Below, one piece after another: positions 15,949 to 24,915 of a stretch of DNA of 64,000 bases. Made by a program: the position numbers and the translations under genes. Numbering within the stretch: position 1 is the first letter of the stretch; each line of letters begins with the position of its first letter. The notes beneath the pieces are model-generated. The model had not been told where the DNA came from. It did no database searches and saw nothing but the letters and a program-made list of their open reading frames with translations. Source of the DNA: Aeromonas veronii (GTDB lineage Bacteria > Pseudomonadota > Gammaproteobacteria > Enterobacterales > Aeromonadaceae); assembly GCF_040215105.1 (NCBI RefSeq), contig NZ_CP157875.1:983501-1047500 (forward strand). Reading direction: 5' to 3'.

Positions 15949-16908
15949 ATGTACAAGATAAGGGTCGGGATCAGCGCCTGCCTGCTCGGTCAGGCGGTAC
16001 GCTTCGACGGGGGCCACAAGCACTCCTCTTTCTGCGAGCGCGAGCTCGGCACCCACTTTGACTATCACCCCGTCTGCCCCGAGATGGCCATCGGCCTCGG
16101 TGCGCCCCGCGCCGCCATCCGGCTGGTGCGGCGGGATGGTGAGTTGCGGGCCCAGAGCCGGGACGGTGCGCTGGATGTGACAGCGCGGCTCATCGCCTTC
16201 AGCGAGCAGCAGGCCGGGCGCCTCGATTTTCTCTCCGGTTACATCCTCTGCGCCAAGTCGCCGAGCTGCGGCATGGAGCGGGTGCGCGTCTATGCCGCCA
16301 ACGACAAGGGGTCGGGTGGGGAAGGAGGCGCCAAGGAGGGGGTGGGCCTGTTTGCCAGGGCGCTGATGGCGGCCAACCCCCTGCTGCCGGTGGAAGAAGA
16401 TGGCCGGCTGTGCGATCCCGTGCTGCGGGAGAACTTCGTGCTGCGGGTCTTCGCCTACCACGACTGGCAGCAGCTCTGTGCCCGCGGCCTCAGCGCCGCC
16501 AGCCTCACTGACTTCCACGCCCGCTACAAGTATCTGGTGCTCTCCCACGCCACCCGTCATTACAAGACCCTCGGCCGCCTGCTGGGGGATCTGGGACGAG
16601 CCCCCCTCGACGAGATCGCGCAGCGCTACATCCAGGGGCTGATGGAGGCCCTTGGCCTGCGGGCCAACCGGCGGGGTCACACCAATGTGCTGATGCACCT
16701 GCAGGGCTATTTCAAGCGGGTGCTGACCCCCTCCCAGAAGCAGGAGCTGTGCGAGCTCATCGACAAGTACCGCACCGGCCTGGTGCCCCTGCTGGTGCCC
16801 CTGACCCTGCTGCGCCACCACCTGCGCGAGCACCCCAATCCCTATCTGGCTCGCCAGGTCTACCTCAATCCCCACCCGGAATCCCTCAGGCTCCGATATG
16901 GCCTGTGA
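15949..16908 (+). CDS. DUF523-DUF1722 fusion protein (YbgA-like)
   Basis: A 319-residue protein with two known domains of unknown role. The first, residues about 5-150, is DUF523: VGISACLLGQAVRFDGGHK, HPVCPEMAIGLGAPR and the cysteine motif CAKSPSCGMERV. The second, residues about 190-305, is DUF1722 as in E. coli YbgA: FHARYKYLVLSHATRHYKTL, then GHTNVLMHLQGYFK. In E. coli ybgA is followed by the photolyase gene phrB, and here it heads a cluster leading to phrB. The association suggests a role linked to light or UV damage, but no activity is established to my knowledge. Confidence 0.9.
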   Translation: MYKIRVGISACLLGQAVRFDGGHKHSSFCERELGTHFDYHPVCPEMAIGLGAPRAAIRLVRRDGELRAQSRDGALDVTARLIAFSEQQAGRLDFLSGYILCAKSPSCGMERVRVYAANDKGSGGEGGAKEGVGLFARALMAANPLLPVEEDGRLCDPVLRENFVLRVFAYHDWQQLCARGLSAASLTDFHARYKYLVLSHATRHYKTLGRLLGDLGRAPLDEIAQRYIQGLMEALGLRANRRGHTNVLMHLQGYFKRVLTPSQKQELCELIDKYRTGLVPLLVPLTLLRHHLREHPNPYLARQVYLNPHPESLRLRYGL

Positions 16909-16979
16909 GGGGAGGGAGACAATTTTTCGCCGATGCGGGGCAAGGCGCCCCCCGGCATTGCTCATTGAACGGACGATTC

Positions 16980-17834
16980 ATGCCACAACAGATTGATGAA
17001 GAGGGGCTCTACCCCATTCGCGACGTCGCTCGCCTGACCGGGGTCAACCCCATCACCCTGCGGGCCTGGCAGCGGCGCTACGGCCTGGTGCAACCCGCCC
17101 GTACCGAGAAGGGCCATCGCCTCTATAGCGCGCAGGACATCCGCCAGATAGGGGAGATCCTGAGCTGGTTGGAGCGCGGGGTCAGCATAGGTCAGGTGAA
17201 GGGGCTCTTGAGCGAGCCCCATCTCCCGCTGAGCCGCGATCACTGGCAGCAGAGCCTGCAGCAATTGGGGGAGGCCATGCTCGCCTTCAACCAGCGCAGG
17301 GCGGAGGCGCAGCTGCAGGAGCTGCTTGCCAGCTATCCCTTCGAACTGGTACGTGAGCGGGTGTTGCAACCCTTGCAGGCGCAGTTGCTGGGGCTCTGGC
17401 GGGAGCGACCCGACGGGGAGTGGTTGCAGCGCTGCTGGCTGGGTTGGCTGCAGGCCCATTTCGCGCGCCATCTCATCGGACAGGAGAAGGGGAGCCCCGT
17501 CTGTCTGGCGAGTTGGGGCCAGGTCGGGCCGCTGGATCTGCTCTGGCATGCCTATGAGCTGATCAACCAGGGCCATGAAGTGCAGTTGGTTGGCCCGTGC
17601 GATCCCAGGGGGGCCGCCCTGCTGGCAGGAAGGGTGTCGGATGCGTGGCGGGTGCTGCTGGGGGCCGGGCTTGGCAAGGGGGAGCTCGCCGAACCCTGGC
17701 CGGTCACCTGTCAGCTGTTCGGCCCTCTGGGCGCCCTCTATGAGCCGGACTGGCTCGCTGTGCATGCCTGGTCGCCGACCCTTGAGCGCCCGCTCGTGAC
17801 ACCCATGGATGAGCCGCAGGGGAGGCAGCCATGA
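16980..17834 (+). CDS. MerR-family regulator with B12-domain-like C-terminus
   Basis: A 284-residue regulator. Residues about 10-80 are a MerR-type DNA-binding domain (LYPIRDVARLTGVNPITLRA, then WQRRYGLVQPARTEKGHRLY). The remainder resembles the helical and cobalamin-binding parts of CarH/LitR light-responsive repressors (VCLASWGQVGPLDLLWHAY, INQGHEVQLVGPCDP). The cobalamin ExH or DxHxxG motif is missing: the expected site reads SWGQVG. The ATG at 16980 is chosen because upstream sequence in this frame lies inside the DUF523-DUF1722 gene. Its stop overlaps the photolyase start by four bases (ATGA), so it probably controls this operon. Confidence 0.85.
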   Translation: MPQQIDEEGLYPIRDVARLTGVNPITLRAWQRRYGLVQPARTEKGHRLYSAQDIRQIGEILSWLERGVSIGQVKGLLSEPHLPLSRDHWQQSLQQLGEAMLAFNQRRAEAQLQELLASYPFELVRERVLQPLQAQLLGLWRERPDGEWLQRCWLGWLQAHFARHLIGQEKGSPVCLASWGQVGPLDLLWHAYELINQGHEVQLVGPCDPRGAALLAGRVSDAWRVLLGAGLGKGELAEPWPVTCQLFGPLGALYEPDWLAVHAWSPTLERPLVTPMDEPQGRQP

Positions 17835-19267
17835 GGCTCATCTGGTTTCGCAACGATCTGAGGCTGGCGGACAACCCGGCCCTGCGCCACGCCTGCGCCA
17901 CCTGCGGGGATGAAGAGGGCGGTGTCACCGCGCTCTTTGTCATCAGCCCGGCCCAGTGGCGCGCGCACAAGATGGCCCCCATCCGCCAGCGCTTCCTGCT
18001 GGCCCAGATCGATGAACTCGGCAAGGGGCTGGCGGCCCTCGGCATTCGGTTGCACCTGCTGCGGGTCGAGACATTCGCCGAGGTGCCGGCCGAGATGGCG
18101 GCCCTGGCGACCCGGCTCGGGGTGCGCCAACTCTACGCCAATCAGGCCATCGAGCTCGACGAGCAGCGGCGGGATCGGGCGGTGAGCCAGGCGCTGCAGG
18201 GGCTGGATATCCGAAGTCACTGGTTCAACGGCTGCTGCGTGCTGCCGCCGGGGCGGGTGCTGACGGGCAGTCAGGAGATGTTCAAGGTATTCACCCCCTA
18301 CAGCCGGGCCTGGCTCAAGGCCCTGGAGGAGGAGGGGTTCGTCATTCATCGCTCCCCGGCGCCGCGGGGAACCCCCTTGCCCTGGACTCCCCTGGCCGAG
18401 ACCGGCCTGGTGGAGGGGGTGGCACGCGAGCCTGAGGAGGCGGCCCGCTGGCCGGTGGGGGAGGTCGAAGCCCGGCGCCGGCTGCACGATTTTCTGGAGC
18501 AGGCCGTGCTGGACTATGGGGAGAACCGGGATTTCCCGGCCCAGGCTGGCACCTCCACCCTCTCCCCCTATCTGGCGGCGGGGATCATCAGCCCACGCCA
18601 GTGTGTGGCGGCCCTGCAGCAGAGGCTCGGTTATCGACCCCAGTCCAGGGCGCAGCCCGGTTTTGTCTGGCTGAACGAGATCATCTGGCGCGAATTTTAT
18701 CGCCACCTGCTGATGCTGGTGCCGAACCTCTCCATGAACCTGCCGTTCAGGGACGAAACCCGGGCCCTGCCCTGGGGCTGGGATCCCGAGGCGCTCTCTG
18801 CCTGGTGTGAGGGGCGCACCGGCTATCCCATCGTCGATGCCGCCATGCGCTGCCTCAATGCCACCGGCTGGATGCACAACCGGCTGCGGATGATAGTGGC
18901 GAGTTTTCTCACCAAGGATCTGCACCTGCACTGGCGGCTCGGGGAGGATTACTTCATGAGCCAGCTCATCGACGGGGATCTCGCCGCCAACAACGGCGGT
19001 TGGCAGTGGGCGGCGGGCACGGGTGCCGACGCGGCCCCCTATTTTCGGGTCTTCAACCCCACCACCCAGGGGCAACGTTTTGATCCTGACGGAGCCTTCA
19101 TCCGTACCTGGGTGTCAGAGCTCGCGGATGTGCCGACCGCCCAGTTGCACAGGCCTCACGAGTGGTTGCAGCAGCATGACAGACATGATTACCCGCTCCC
19201 CATGGTGGATCACGCTGCGGCACGGATAAGGGCCATCGAGATGTTCCGGGAACTGGAGAGAAAATAG
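17831..19267 (+). CDS. phrB: Deoxyribodipyrimidine photolyase
   Basis: A 478-residue class I CPD photolyase that repairs cyclobutane pyrimidine dimers using blue light. The N-terminal alpha/beta antenna domain begins LIWFRNDLRLADNPAL. The C-terminal FAD domain contains TSTLSPYLAAGIISPRQC, NEIIWREFYRHLL, TGYPIVDAAMRCLNATGWMH and DGDLAANNGGWQWAAGTGAD, the last covering residues that contact FAD and the dimer. The length is typical (E. coli PhrB has 472). It is translationally coupled to the MerR gene upstream and followed after one base by the NTF2-like gene. Confidence 0.96.
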   Translation: MRLIWFRNDLRLADNPALRHACATCGDEEGGVTALFVISPAQWRAHKMAPIRQRFLLAQIDELGKGLAALGIRLHLLRVETFAEVPAEMAALATRLGVRQLYANQAIELDEQRRDRAVSQALQGLDIRSHWFNGCCVLPPGRVLTGSQEMFKVFTPYSRAWLKALEEEGFVIHRSPAPRGTPLPWTPLAETGLVEGVAREPEEAARWPVGEVEARRRLHDFLEQAVLDYGENRDFPAQAGTSTLSPYLAAGIISPRQCVAALQQRLGYRPQSRAQPGFVWLNEIIWREFYRHLLMLVPNLSMNLPFRDETRALPWGWDPEALSAWCEGRTGYPIVDAAMRCLNATGWMHNRLRMIVASFLTKDLHLHWRLGEDYFMSQLIDGDLAANNGGWQWAAGTGADAAPYFRVFNPTTQGQRFDPDGAFIRTWVSELADVPTAQLHRPHEWLQQHDRHDYPLPMVDHAAARIRAIEMFRELERK

Positions 19268-19268
19268 G

Positions 19269-19697
19269 ATGAATGCACCGCTGGCCCATTTCATCGTCAT
19301 CTATCTGCAGCGGGATCGGCAGCAGTGGCACCGGCTGCCGGAGATCTACGCGGAGCAGGTGGTGTTCGTGGATCCTGTCTGCCGGATCGAGGGCTTGGCG
19401 GCGCTGACCCGGTATTTTTCCGCCCTCTATCGGCGCTTCGAGCATTGCCGCGTCGAGATAGTGAGCCAGCAACAGCAGGGGGATGAGGCCTGGCTCGGCT
19501 GGGTGATGACCTTCGTTCACCCGCGTCTCGCCGGTGGCAAGCCGATACGGGTGGAAGGGGCGACCCGGCTGCAGTTCGACCCCTGGGGCAAGGTGCGCCT
19601 GCAGCGGGATTATTTCGATCTCGGCGCCATGCTCTATGAGCAAGTGCCCCTGCTCGGACGGTTTGTCCGCACCCTGCGAGCCAGGTTGGGCGCCTGA
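19269..19697 (+). CDS. NTF2-like / SnoaL-like protein in photolyase operon
   Basis: A 142-residue protein with the cone-shaped NTF2 fold pattern. An N-terminal helix with WHRLPEIYAEQVVFVDPVCR is followed by IEGLAALTRYFSALYRRFE and late strands such as GATRLQFDPWGKVRLQRDYF. Small proteins of this type commonly follow the photolyase gene in Vibrio-like genomes, with no fixed function known to me. The start lies one base after the phrB stop codon, with a GAGAGAA purine stretch upstream inside phrB, so it is surely co-transcribed. Confidence 0.85.
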   Translation: MNAPLAHFIVIYLQRDRQQWHRLPEIYAEQVVFVDPVCRIEGLAALTRYFSALYRRFEHCRVEIVSQQQQGDEAWLGWVMTFVHPRLAGGKPIRVEGATRLQFDPWGKVRLQRDYFDLGAMLYEQVPLLGRFVRTLRARLGA

Positions 19698-19869
19698 GCG
19701 CGTTCAGGCGTGGCTGGCAATCTGCGATGACGGATGGGGGCGGGGAAAAATCCCCTGTATGGTGAGCGCTGCCCCGGAGCCGATACACTTGTCTTGGGAG
19801 TCGGGATCCATGCGCTGTCGCAGCGCAGATCCGGATATGGGAATGGGTCAAGCTGGAGGGGGAGCCAAT

Positions 19870-20088
19870 ATGAGCACCTTTTCGACCGACACTCTGCTGT
19901 TTTCCAAGTGGACCCGAGAGGGCCAGCAAGGGCCGGGGGCGCACTTCTATCTGGTGGTCTCCTGCCAGCGGGATGCCCAGGGGCGGCTGGCGAGGGTGGT
20001 GCTGCAGGATATCAATACCCTGCAGGAGCAGGAGCTCGATTGCCATGAACTGGAGGATGGGGCGCGCTGGCATATGGGCTGGAGCTAG
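19870..20088 (+). CDS. TIGR02450-type Trp-rich small protein
   Basis: A 72-residue protein. The frame is open further upstream, but that part overlaps the NTF2-like gene. The ATG at 19870 follows GGAGGGGGAGCC, a strong ribosome site. The sequence LLFSKWTREGQQGPGAHFYL, then VVLQDINTLQEQELDCHEL and a C-terminal RWHMGW fits the conserved pattern of the TIGR02450 tryptophan-rich family (SKWT near the start, HF, and a final W-x-x-GW). The function is unknown. Its place after phrB is a recurring context for these proteins. Confidence 0.75.
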   Translation: MSTFSTDTLLFSKWTREGQQGPGAHFYLVVSCQRDAQGRLARVVLQDINTLQEQELDCHELEDGARWHMGWS

Positions 20089-20147
20089 CCTGCGGCCTCG
20101 TGGCGAAGGGGTGTATATGGTTCAACCCGGTGAACAGGGGATTTTTG

Positions 20148-20162
20148 ATAGACATTCACTAT
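20148..20162. promoter_or_regulatory. OxyR-type half site upstream of dps
   Basis: ATAG-N7-CTAT, the core of the OxyR recognition element, lies about 92-106 bases before the dps start. A second element on the same face is not clear. A possible sigma-70 promoter, TTGTCC (20184) and TATTCT (20208) with 18-base spacing, lies just downstream and would place the half site near -66. Confidence 0.4.
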
Positions 20163-20253
20163 GGATGGGCAAGGGAGAGTCGATTGTCCTTTGAGTCTAT
20201 GCGGGGATATTCTAGCCCTGTTCCCCAATTTGATGTCCACCTGGAGGTGAATG

Positions 20254-20721
20254 ATGAAAAGCCCAATCGGTCTTGATACCGTTCAATCACAAGCCCTGGC
20301 CGCCGAGCTGAACAAGTTGCTGGCCAGCTACCAGATCCTCTACATGAACGTCCGTGGCTTCCACTGGAACATCCGCGGCAACCAGTTCTTCGAACTGCAC
20401 CTGAAGTTCGAGGAGATCTACAACGATCTGCTGCTCAAGGTCGATGCCCTGGCCGAGCGCATCCTCACCCTGGACGGCGTGCCCATGCACAGCTTCAGCG
20501 ATTACCTCAAGGTCTCCGCGATTCCCGAACAGAAGGGGCTGCACGACGGCCGCGCCTGTGTCGAATCCCTGCTGGAGAGCTTCCGCGAGTTGCTGGTGGC
20601 CCAGCGCCGCATCCTGGGGCAGGCAGGCGATGCCGGTGACGAGGGCACGGCCTCCATCCTCTCCGACTATGTGCAGCAGCAGGAAAAACTGGTCTGGATG
20701 CTGCGCGCCTACCTGGCCTGA
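20254..20721 (+). CDS. dps: Dps-family ferritin-like DNA protection protein
   Basis: A 155-residue Dps protein that forms a 12-subunit shell, oxidises Fe(II) with peroxide and protects DNA in stationary phase or oxidative stress. The inter-subunit ferroxidase residues are visible in NVRGFHWNIRG (His), then FFELHLKFEEIYNDLLLKVD (Asp/Glu). The C-terminus lacks a long lysine-rich tail, so DNA binding may be weak. Two ATGs occur in tandem. The second (20254) has the better distance to GGAGG at 20243. A strong terminator follows at 20846. Confidence 0.93.
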   Translation: MKSPIGLDTVQSQALAAELNKLLASYQILYMNVRGFHWNIRGNQFFELHLKFEEIYNDLLLKVDALAERILTLDGVPMHSFSDYLKVSAIPEQKGLHDGRACVESLLESFRELLVAQRRILGQAGDAGDEGTASILSDYVQQQEKLVWMLRAYLA

Positions 20722-20845
20722 CAAGCTGGAAAGCAGCGGCGTATTTATCCAGCCTGATGGTTTGAAATGAGGGTAAAGCGGGTTGACCCGACCCGCTTTC
20801 CCGGCACCCGATCCTTGAGTTGTCTCTCCTTTTATCCACCCTGTT

Positions 20846-20869
20846 GCCGCCCTTTCGGGCGGCTTTTTT
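20846..20869 (+). terminator. Intrinsic terminator after dps
   Basis: GCCGCCC-TTTC-GGGCGGC followed by six T residues. Confidence 0.92.
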
Positions 20870-20873
20870 GTTT

Positions 20874-20887
20874 TTGATCTGCATCAA
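20874..20887. promoter_or_regulatory. FNR box upstream of hcp
   Basis: TTGAT-CTGC-ATCAA is an exact match to the FNR consensus TTGAT-N4-ATCAA. It lies 102 bases before the hcp start codon and only a few bases after the dps terminator. Hcp is anaerobically induced by FNR in enterics. Confidence 0.8.
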
Positions 20888-20889
20888 TG

Positions 20890-20926
20890 AAAACTTAATT
20901 GGTAAATTGAATGCCTATTAAGTTTT
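20890..20926. promoter_or_regulatory. Long inverted repeat in hcp promoter region
   Basis: Perfect 10-base arms AAAACTTAAT and ATTAAGTTTT are separated by 17 bases. They overlap the expected -10 region (TATTAA at 20916). Possibly an operator for a nitrosative stress regulator such as NsrR or an FNR-family factor, but the identity is not established. Confidence 0.5.
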
Positions 20927-20988
20927 CCATGAGGGGAATAGAATCGCCACAAAACAAACAACTGAAATGTCCAATTAGGAGAGGCATG

Positions 20989-22638
20989 ATGTTTTGTGTG
21001 CAATGTGAACAAACAATTCGTACCCCGGCAGGCAATGGCTGTGCTTATGCGCAAGGCATGTGTGGCAAGACGGCGGAAACCTCGGATCTGCAGGATGTGC
21101 TGATCTATACGCTGCAAGGCCTCAGCGCCTGGGCGCTGGCCGCCCGCGAGCACGGCATCGTCGATGCCGAGATCGATGCCTTCGTGCCCAAAGCCTTCTT
21201 CGCCACCCTCACCAACGTCAACTTCGACTCCGCCCGCATCGTTGCCTACGTCAATCAGGCGCTGGCCCATCGCCGTCACCTTGCCGCTCGCCTGGCCGAG
21301 CTGGCGGTGCAGGTCAACGGCTTGCCTGCCGCCGCCGGTTTCGAACCGGGTGCCGAGCTGCTGGAACAGCTGGCCCATGCGCCCCAGACTGCGGTCAACC
21401 GTGGCAAGAGTGAAGTCAACGAAGACATCATGGGGCTGCGTCTGCTCTGCCTCTATGGCCTCAAGGGTGCCGCCGCCTACATGGAGCATGCCCGGGTACT
21501 GAGCCAGCAAGACAGCGAAGTCGCCGCCGAATTCCATCGCATCATGAGCTGGCTCGGCACGGATCCGAGCGATCTGGATCCCCTGTTCAAGTGCGCCATG
21601 GACATCGGTCTGCTCAACTTCAAGATCATGGAGATGCTGGATCTCGGCGAGACCACCGCCTTCGGCCATCCGGAACCGACCCAGGTACGTGTCACTCCCG
21701 TGCCGGGCAAGTGCATCCTGGTTTCCGGCCACGACATGGTGGATCTCAAGCTCATCCTGGAGCAGACCGCCAGCACCGGCATCAATGTCTACACCCACGG
21801 CGAGATGCTGCCCGCCCTGGCCTACCCCTTCTTCAAACAGTACCCGCACCTGGTGGGCAACTACGGCTCCGCCTGGCAGAACCAGCAAAAAGAGTTCGCC
21901 AACTTCCCGGGTGCCGTGGTGATGACCTCCAACTGCATCATCGACCCGAACGTGGGCGACTATGCGGATCGCATCTTTACCCGTTCCATCGTCGGCTGGC
22001 CCGGTGTCACCCACCTGGAAGGGGAAGATTTTTCTGCCGTGGTGGCCAAGGCCCAGGCACTCGACGGCTTCAAACACACCGAGCTCGAGCACTTCATCAC
22101 CATCGGCTTTGCCCGCAACGCCCTGATGCAAGCCGCTCCCGCGGTGATCGACAAGGTCAAGGCCGGCGAGATCAGCCACTTCTTCCTGGTGGGGGGCTGT
22201 GACGGTGATCGCGCCGAGCGCGCCTACTACACCGAGTTTGCCAAGGCGATCCCGCAAGACAGCCTGCTGCTGACGCTGGGCTGCGGCAAGTACAAGTTCA
22301 ACAAGCTCGATTTTGGCGACATCGGCGGCATCCCCCGTCTGCTGGACGTGGGTCAGTGCAACGATGCCTACTCCGCCATCCAGCTGGCGCTGGCGCTGTC
22401 CGAGGCGTTCGAGTGCGGCGTCAACGATCTGCCCCTGACCCTGGTGCTCTCCTGGTTCGAGCAAAAAGCCATCGTCATCCTGCTCACCCTGCTGGCACTC
22501 GGCGTGAAGGACATCCGTACCGGTCCGACCGCACCGGCCTTCCTCACCCCGGCCCTGCTCAAGGTGCTGGAGGAGCAGTTCGGCCTCAAGGGCACCACCA
22601 GTGCCGAAGCGGATCTGGCCGAGATCCTGGCAGCCTGA
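20989..22638 (+). CDS. hcp: Hybrid cluster protein (hydroxylamine/NO reductase)
   Basis: A 549-residue cytoplasmic Fe-S protein, in E. coli a high-affinity NO reductase and protein S-nitrosylase under anaerobic nitrosative stress. The N-terminal cysteine motif is C3-x2-C6-x11-C18-x6-C25 (CVQCEQT ... CAYAQGMC), the class II spacing that binds a 2Fe-2S cluster. Hybrid cluster ligands appear in [22 protein letters not shown] and [12 protein letters not shown]. The start is the second of two ATGs, seven bases from GGAG; 26 residues of open frame upstream are unlike the family. It pairs with hcr downstream. Confidence 0.97.
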   Translation: MFCVQCEQTIRTPAGNGCAYAQGMCGKTAETSDLQDVLIYTLQGLSAWALAAREHGIVDAEIDAFVPKAFFATLTNVNFDSARIVAYVNQALAHRRHLAARLAELAVQVNGLPAAAGFEPGAELLEQLAHAPQTAVNRGKSEVNEDIMGLRLLCLYGLKGAAAYMEHARVLSQQDSEVAAEFHRIMSWLGTDPSDLDPLFKCAMDIGLLNFKIMEMLDLGETTAFGHPEPTQVRVTPVPGKCILVSGHDMVDLKLILEQTASTGINVYTHGEMLPALAYPFFKQYPHLVGNYGSAWQNQQKEFANFPGAVVMTSNCIIDPNVGDYADRIFTRSIVGWPGVTHLEGEDFSAVVAKAQALDGFKHTELEHFITIGFARNALMQAAPAVIDKVKAGEISHFFLVGGCDGDRAERAYYTEFAKAIPQDSLLLTLGCGKYKFNKLDFGDIGGIPRLLDVGQCNDAYSAIQLALALSEAFECGVNDLPLTLVLSWFEQKAIVILLTLLALGVKDIRTGPTAPAFLTPALLKVLEEQFGLKGTTSAEADLAEILAA

Positions 22639-22687
22639 CCCTTGTGCCGGCCCCTGTGCGGGCCGGACCCAGATGTTGTAAGCCTTT

Positions 22688-22713
22688 GGCGAGCCTGATG
22701 GCTCGCCTTTTTT
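22688..22713 (+). terminator. Intrinsic terminator between hcp and hcr
   Basis: GGCGAGCC-TGAT-GGCTCGCC followed by six T, 49 bases after the hcp stop and 43 bases before the hcr start. It probably lowers hcr expression relative to hcp. Confidence 0.85.
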
Positions 22714-22755
22714 CCAAGACGGATTCTCCCTATTTTCAACAAGAGGAGCCTTGCG

Positions 22756-23751
22756 ATGACCTCCACCTCTTTGACCCTGCGGTGCATCGGCCGCCGGGCA
22801 GACACTCACGATGTGGTGAGCTGGCAGTTCGCCCCCCTGACGGGCACTTTGCCCCCCGTGCTGGCGGGCCAGTGTGTCACCCTGCATACCCACATCGACG
22901 GCCAGCCCCAGTGCCGCGCCTACACCTTGTCCTCCAGCCCGCAGGATGCCTGCTGGCAGGTCACCATCAAGGACGTGGGACTGGTCTCCCATCATCTGCA
23001 CCAGAGTCTGCAAGTGGGGGACGAGATCCGGGTCGATGGCCCCTTCGGCGACTTCAACCTGAGTGCGATCCCCTGCGAGCGGCCGCTGCTCTTGAGCGCC
23101 GGCTCCGGCATCACCCCCATGTGGGCCATGCTGCGGGATGAACTCACCAAGCGGCCGGATGCAGATATCCGCTTCATCCACAGCGCCCGCTCCCCCGAGG
23201 ATGTGATCTTCGCCGCCGAGCTGGCTGTGCTGGCCGAGGCCCACCCCGGTGTGCGCCATGCCCTGGTGCTGGAGCAAGCCTGCGCCACTCACCCCTGGGT
23301 TGGCCGCCTGACCCCCGCCATGCTCCAGGAGCTGGCACCGGATCTCTTGAGCCGCCACGTCTATCTGTGCGGCCCGGCGCCTTACATGACCGCCGTCTGC
23401 GTCATGCTGGCGGAGCTGGGGTTGCCCGCCGACCAATTGCACCAGGAGTCCTTCGGCCTGCCGGCAGCGGCGCCGGTTGCAGCCGGCAACGACCACTTCT
23501 GGCTGACTCTGAAGAAGAGCGGCAAGAAGGTGAAGATCTTGCCGGGTCAGACCCTGCTGGCGGCGCTGGAAGGGGCGGGAGAGACCATGATGGCCGCTTG
23601 CCGCGCCGGGGTCTGCGGCGCCTGCCGCTGCACCACCACGGGGGAGATCGAGCGCCAGAGCGTGATGACCTTGAGCCCGCAGGATCTCGAGAGCGGGGTG
23701 GCGCTGGCCTGCTCCTGCACCGCCAAAGGGGATATCAGTCTGGATTACTGA
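22756..23751 (+). CDS. hcr: NADH oxidoreductase for hybrid cluster protein
   Basis: A 331-residue flavodoxin reductase-like electron donor to Hcp. The N-terminal FAD domain has CRAYTLSSSPQ, the NAD domain has LLLSAGSGITPMWAML and VYLCGPAPYM, and a C-terminal plant-type 2Fe-2S domain has CRAGVCGACRC with the last cysteine in LACSC. The domain order and length are as in E. coli Hcr (322 residues). The ribosome site is AAGAGGAG, with the ATG about seven bases on. It follows hcp after a terminator, so it may have its own weak promoter or rely on read-through. Confidence 0.93.
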   Translation: MTSTSLTLRCIGRRADTHDVVSWQFAPLTGTLPPVLAGQCVTLHTHIDGQPQCRAYTLSSSPQDACWQVTIKDVGLVSHHLHQSLQVGDEIRVDGPFGDFNLSAIPCERPLLLSAGSGITPMWAMLRDELTKRPDADIRFIHSARSPEDVIFAAELAVLAEAHPGVRHALVLEQACATHPWVGRLTPAMLQELAPDLLSRHVYLCGPAPYMTAVCVMLAELGLPADQLHQESFGLPAAAPVAAGNDHFWLTLKKSGKKVKILPGQTLLAALEGAGETMMAACRAGVCGACRCTTTGEIERQSVMTLSPQDLESGVALACSCTAKGDISLDY

Positions 23752-23834
23752 TGGTGTCATCAGAGACTTGTGCTTTTCCCGCACCGGGCAGGCGGGTACA
23801 CTCTGGCCAATTTCATCGGCATACGGGATAACAC

Positions 23835-24848
23835 ATGACAATCTTGGTTACCGGGGGCGCCGGTTATATCGGCTCCCATACCCTGGTCGAACTGCTGGAG
23901 GCGGGCCAGCAAGTGGTGGTGCTGGACAACCTCTCCAACGCCTCGCCGGAATCTCTCAAACGGGTCGAGCGGATCACCGGCAAGACGGTCGACTTCGTCG
24001 AAGGGGACATTCTGGACAGGGCCTGCCTGCAGCGGCTGTTTGCCCGCTACCAGATAGAGTCTGTCATTCACTTCGCCGGCCTCAAGGCGGTGGGGGAGTC
24101 CAGCCAGATCCCGCTCACCTACTACCAGAACAACGTGACCGGTACCCTGGTCTTGTGCGAGGAGATGGCCAGGGCGGGGGTATTCCGGCTGGTGTTCAGC
24201 TCGTCGGCCACCGTCTATGGCGATCCCGCCTCGGTGCCCCTGCGGGAAGACTTCCCCACCGGTGCCACCAATCCCTATGGCCGCTCCAAGCTGATGGTGG
24301 AAGAGATCCTGCGGGACCTTTCCAAGTCAGATCCGCGCTGGGCCATCGTGCTGCTGCGCTACTTCAACCCGGTCGGCGCCCACCAGAGCGGCCTCATCGG
24401 CGAAGATCCCAACGGCATTCCCAACAACCTGCTGCCCTATATCAGCCAGGTCGGGGTCGGCAAACTCAAGGAGCTGGGGGTGTTTGGCGACGACTACCCG
24501 ACGCCGGACGGCACCGGGGTGCGCGACTACATCCACGTGGTGGATCTCGCCATCGGCCATCTGAAGGCATTAGCGCGCATCGAGAGCGACACCGGCGTCT
24601 TCACCTACAACCTGGGGACCGGCCAGGGCTACTCGGTGCTGGAGATGGTCAAGGCGTTTGAAGGGGCGAGCGGTCGCCCCATCCCCTATCAGGTCAAGCC
24701 CCGTCGTCCCGGCGACATCGCCGAGTGCTGGGCCGAACCGACCCTGGCCCGGGACGAGCTGGGCTGGCAGGCCGAGCGGGGCCTCACGCAGATGATGGTG
24801 GATACCTGGCGCTGGCAAAGCCAGAACCCGAACGGTTATCAGGCCTGA
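23835..24848 (+). CDS. galE: UDP-glucose 4-epimerase
   Basis: A 337-residue short-chain dehydrogenase-like epimerase that interconverts UDP-glucose and UDP-galactose for galactose use and surface polysaccharides. It begins with the NAD-binding motif [18 protein letters not shown]. The catalytic Ser/Tyr/Lys are in [11 protein letters not shown] and [14 protein letters not shown], and [20 protein letters not shown] and [12 protein letters not shown] follow, all typical of bacterial GalE. It stands alone between hcr and a bidirectional terminator, not in a gal operon. Confidence 0.96.
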   Translation: MTILVTGGAGYIGSHTLVELLEAGQQVVVLDNLSNASPESLKRVERITGKTVDFVEGDILDRACLQRLFARYQIESVIHFAGLKAVGESSQIPLTYYQNNVTGTLVLCEEMARAGVFRLVFSSSATVYGDPASVPLREDFPTGATNPYGRSKLMVEEILRDLSKSDPRWAIVLLRYFNPVGAHQSGLIGEDPNGIPNNLLPYISQVGVGKLKELGVFGDDYPTPDGTGVRDYIHVVDLAIGHLKALARIESDTGVFTYNLGTGQGYSVLEMVKAFEGASGRPIPYQVKPRRPGDIAECWAEPTLARDELGWQAERGLTQMMVDTWRWQSQNPNGYQA

Positions 24849-24868
24849 ACGGCCAGTGCGCAGATAGC

Positions 24869-24899
24869 AAAACGCCCCGGCATGACCGGGGCGTTTTTT
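24869..24899. terminator. Bidirectional terminator of galE and the dsbA-like gene
   Basis: Stem ACGCCCCGG-CATGA-CCGGGGCGT flanked by AAAA on the left and TTTTTT on the right, between converging genes. Confidence 0.9.
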
Positions 24900-24915
24900 A
24901 TGGGCGACGGGCGGC

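Noticed and set aside
20884..23841. A 985-codon open frame on the minus strand opposite hcp and hcr
   Set aside because: It is antisense to two clear Fe-S/flavin enzyme genes. The translation is rich in Gly, His, Gln and Asp with no domain, and such frames arise in GC-rich codon-biased DNA.
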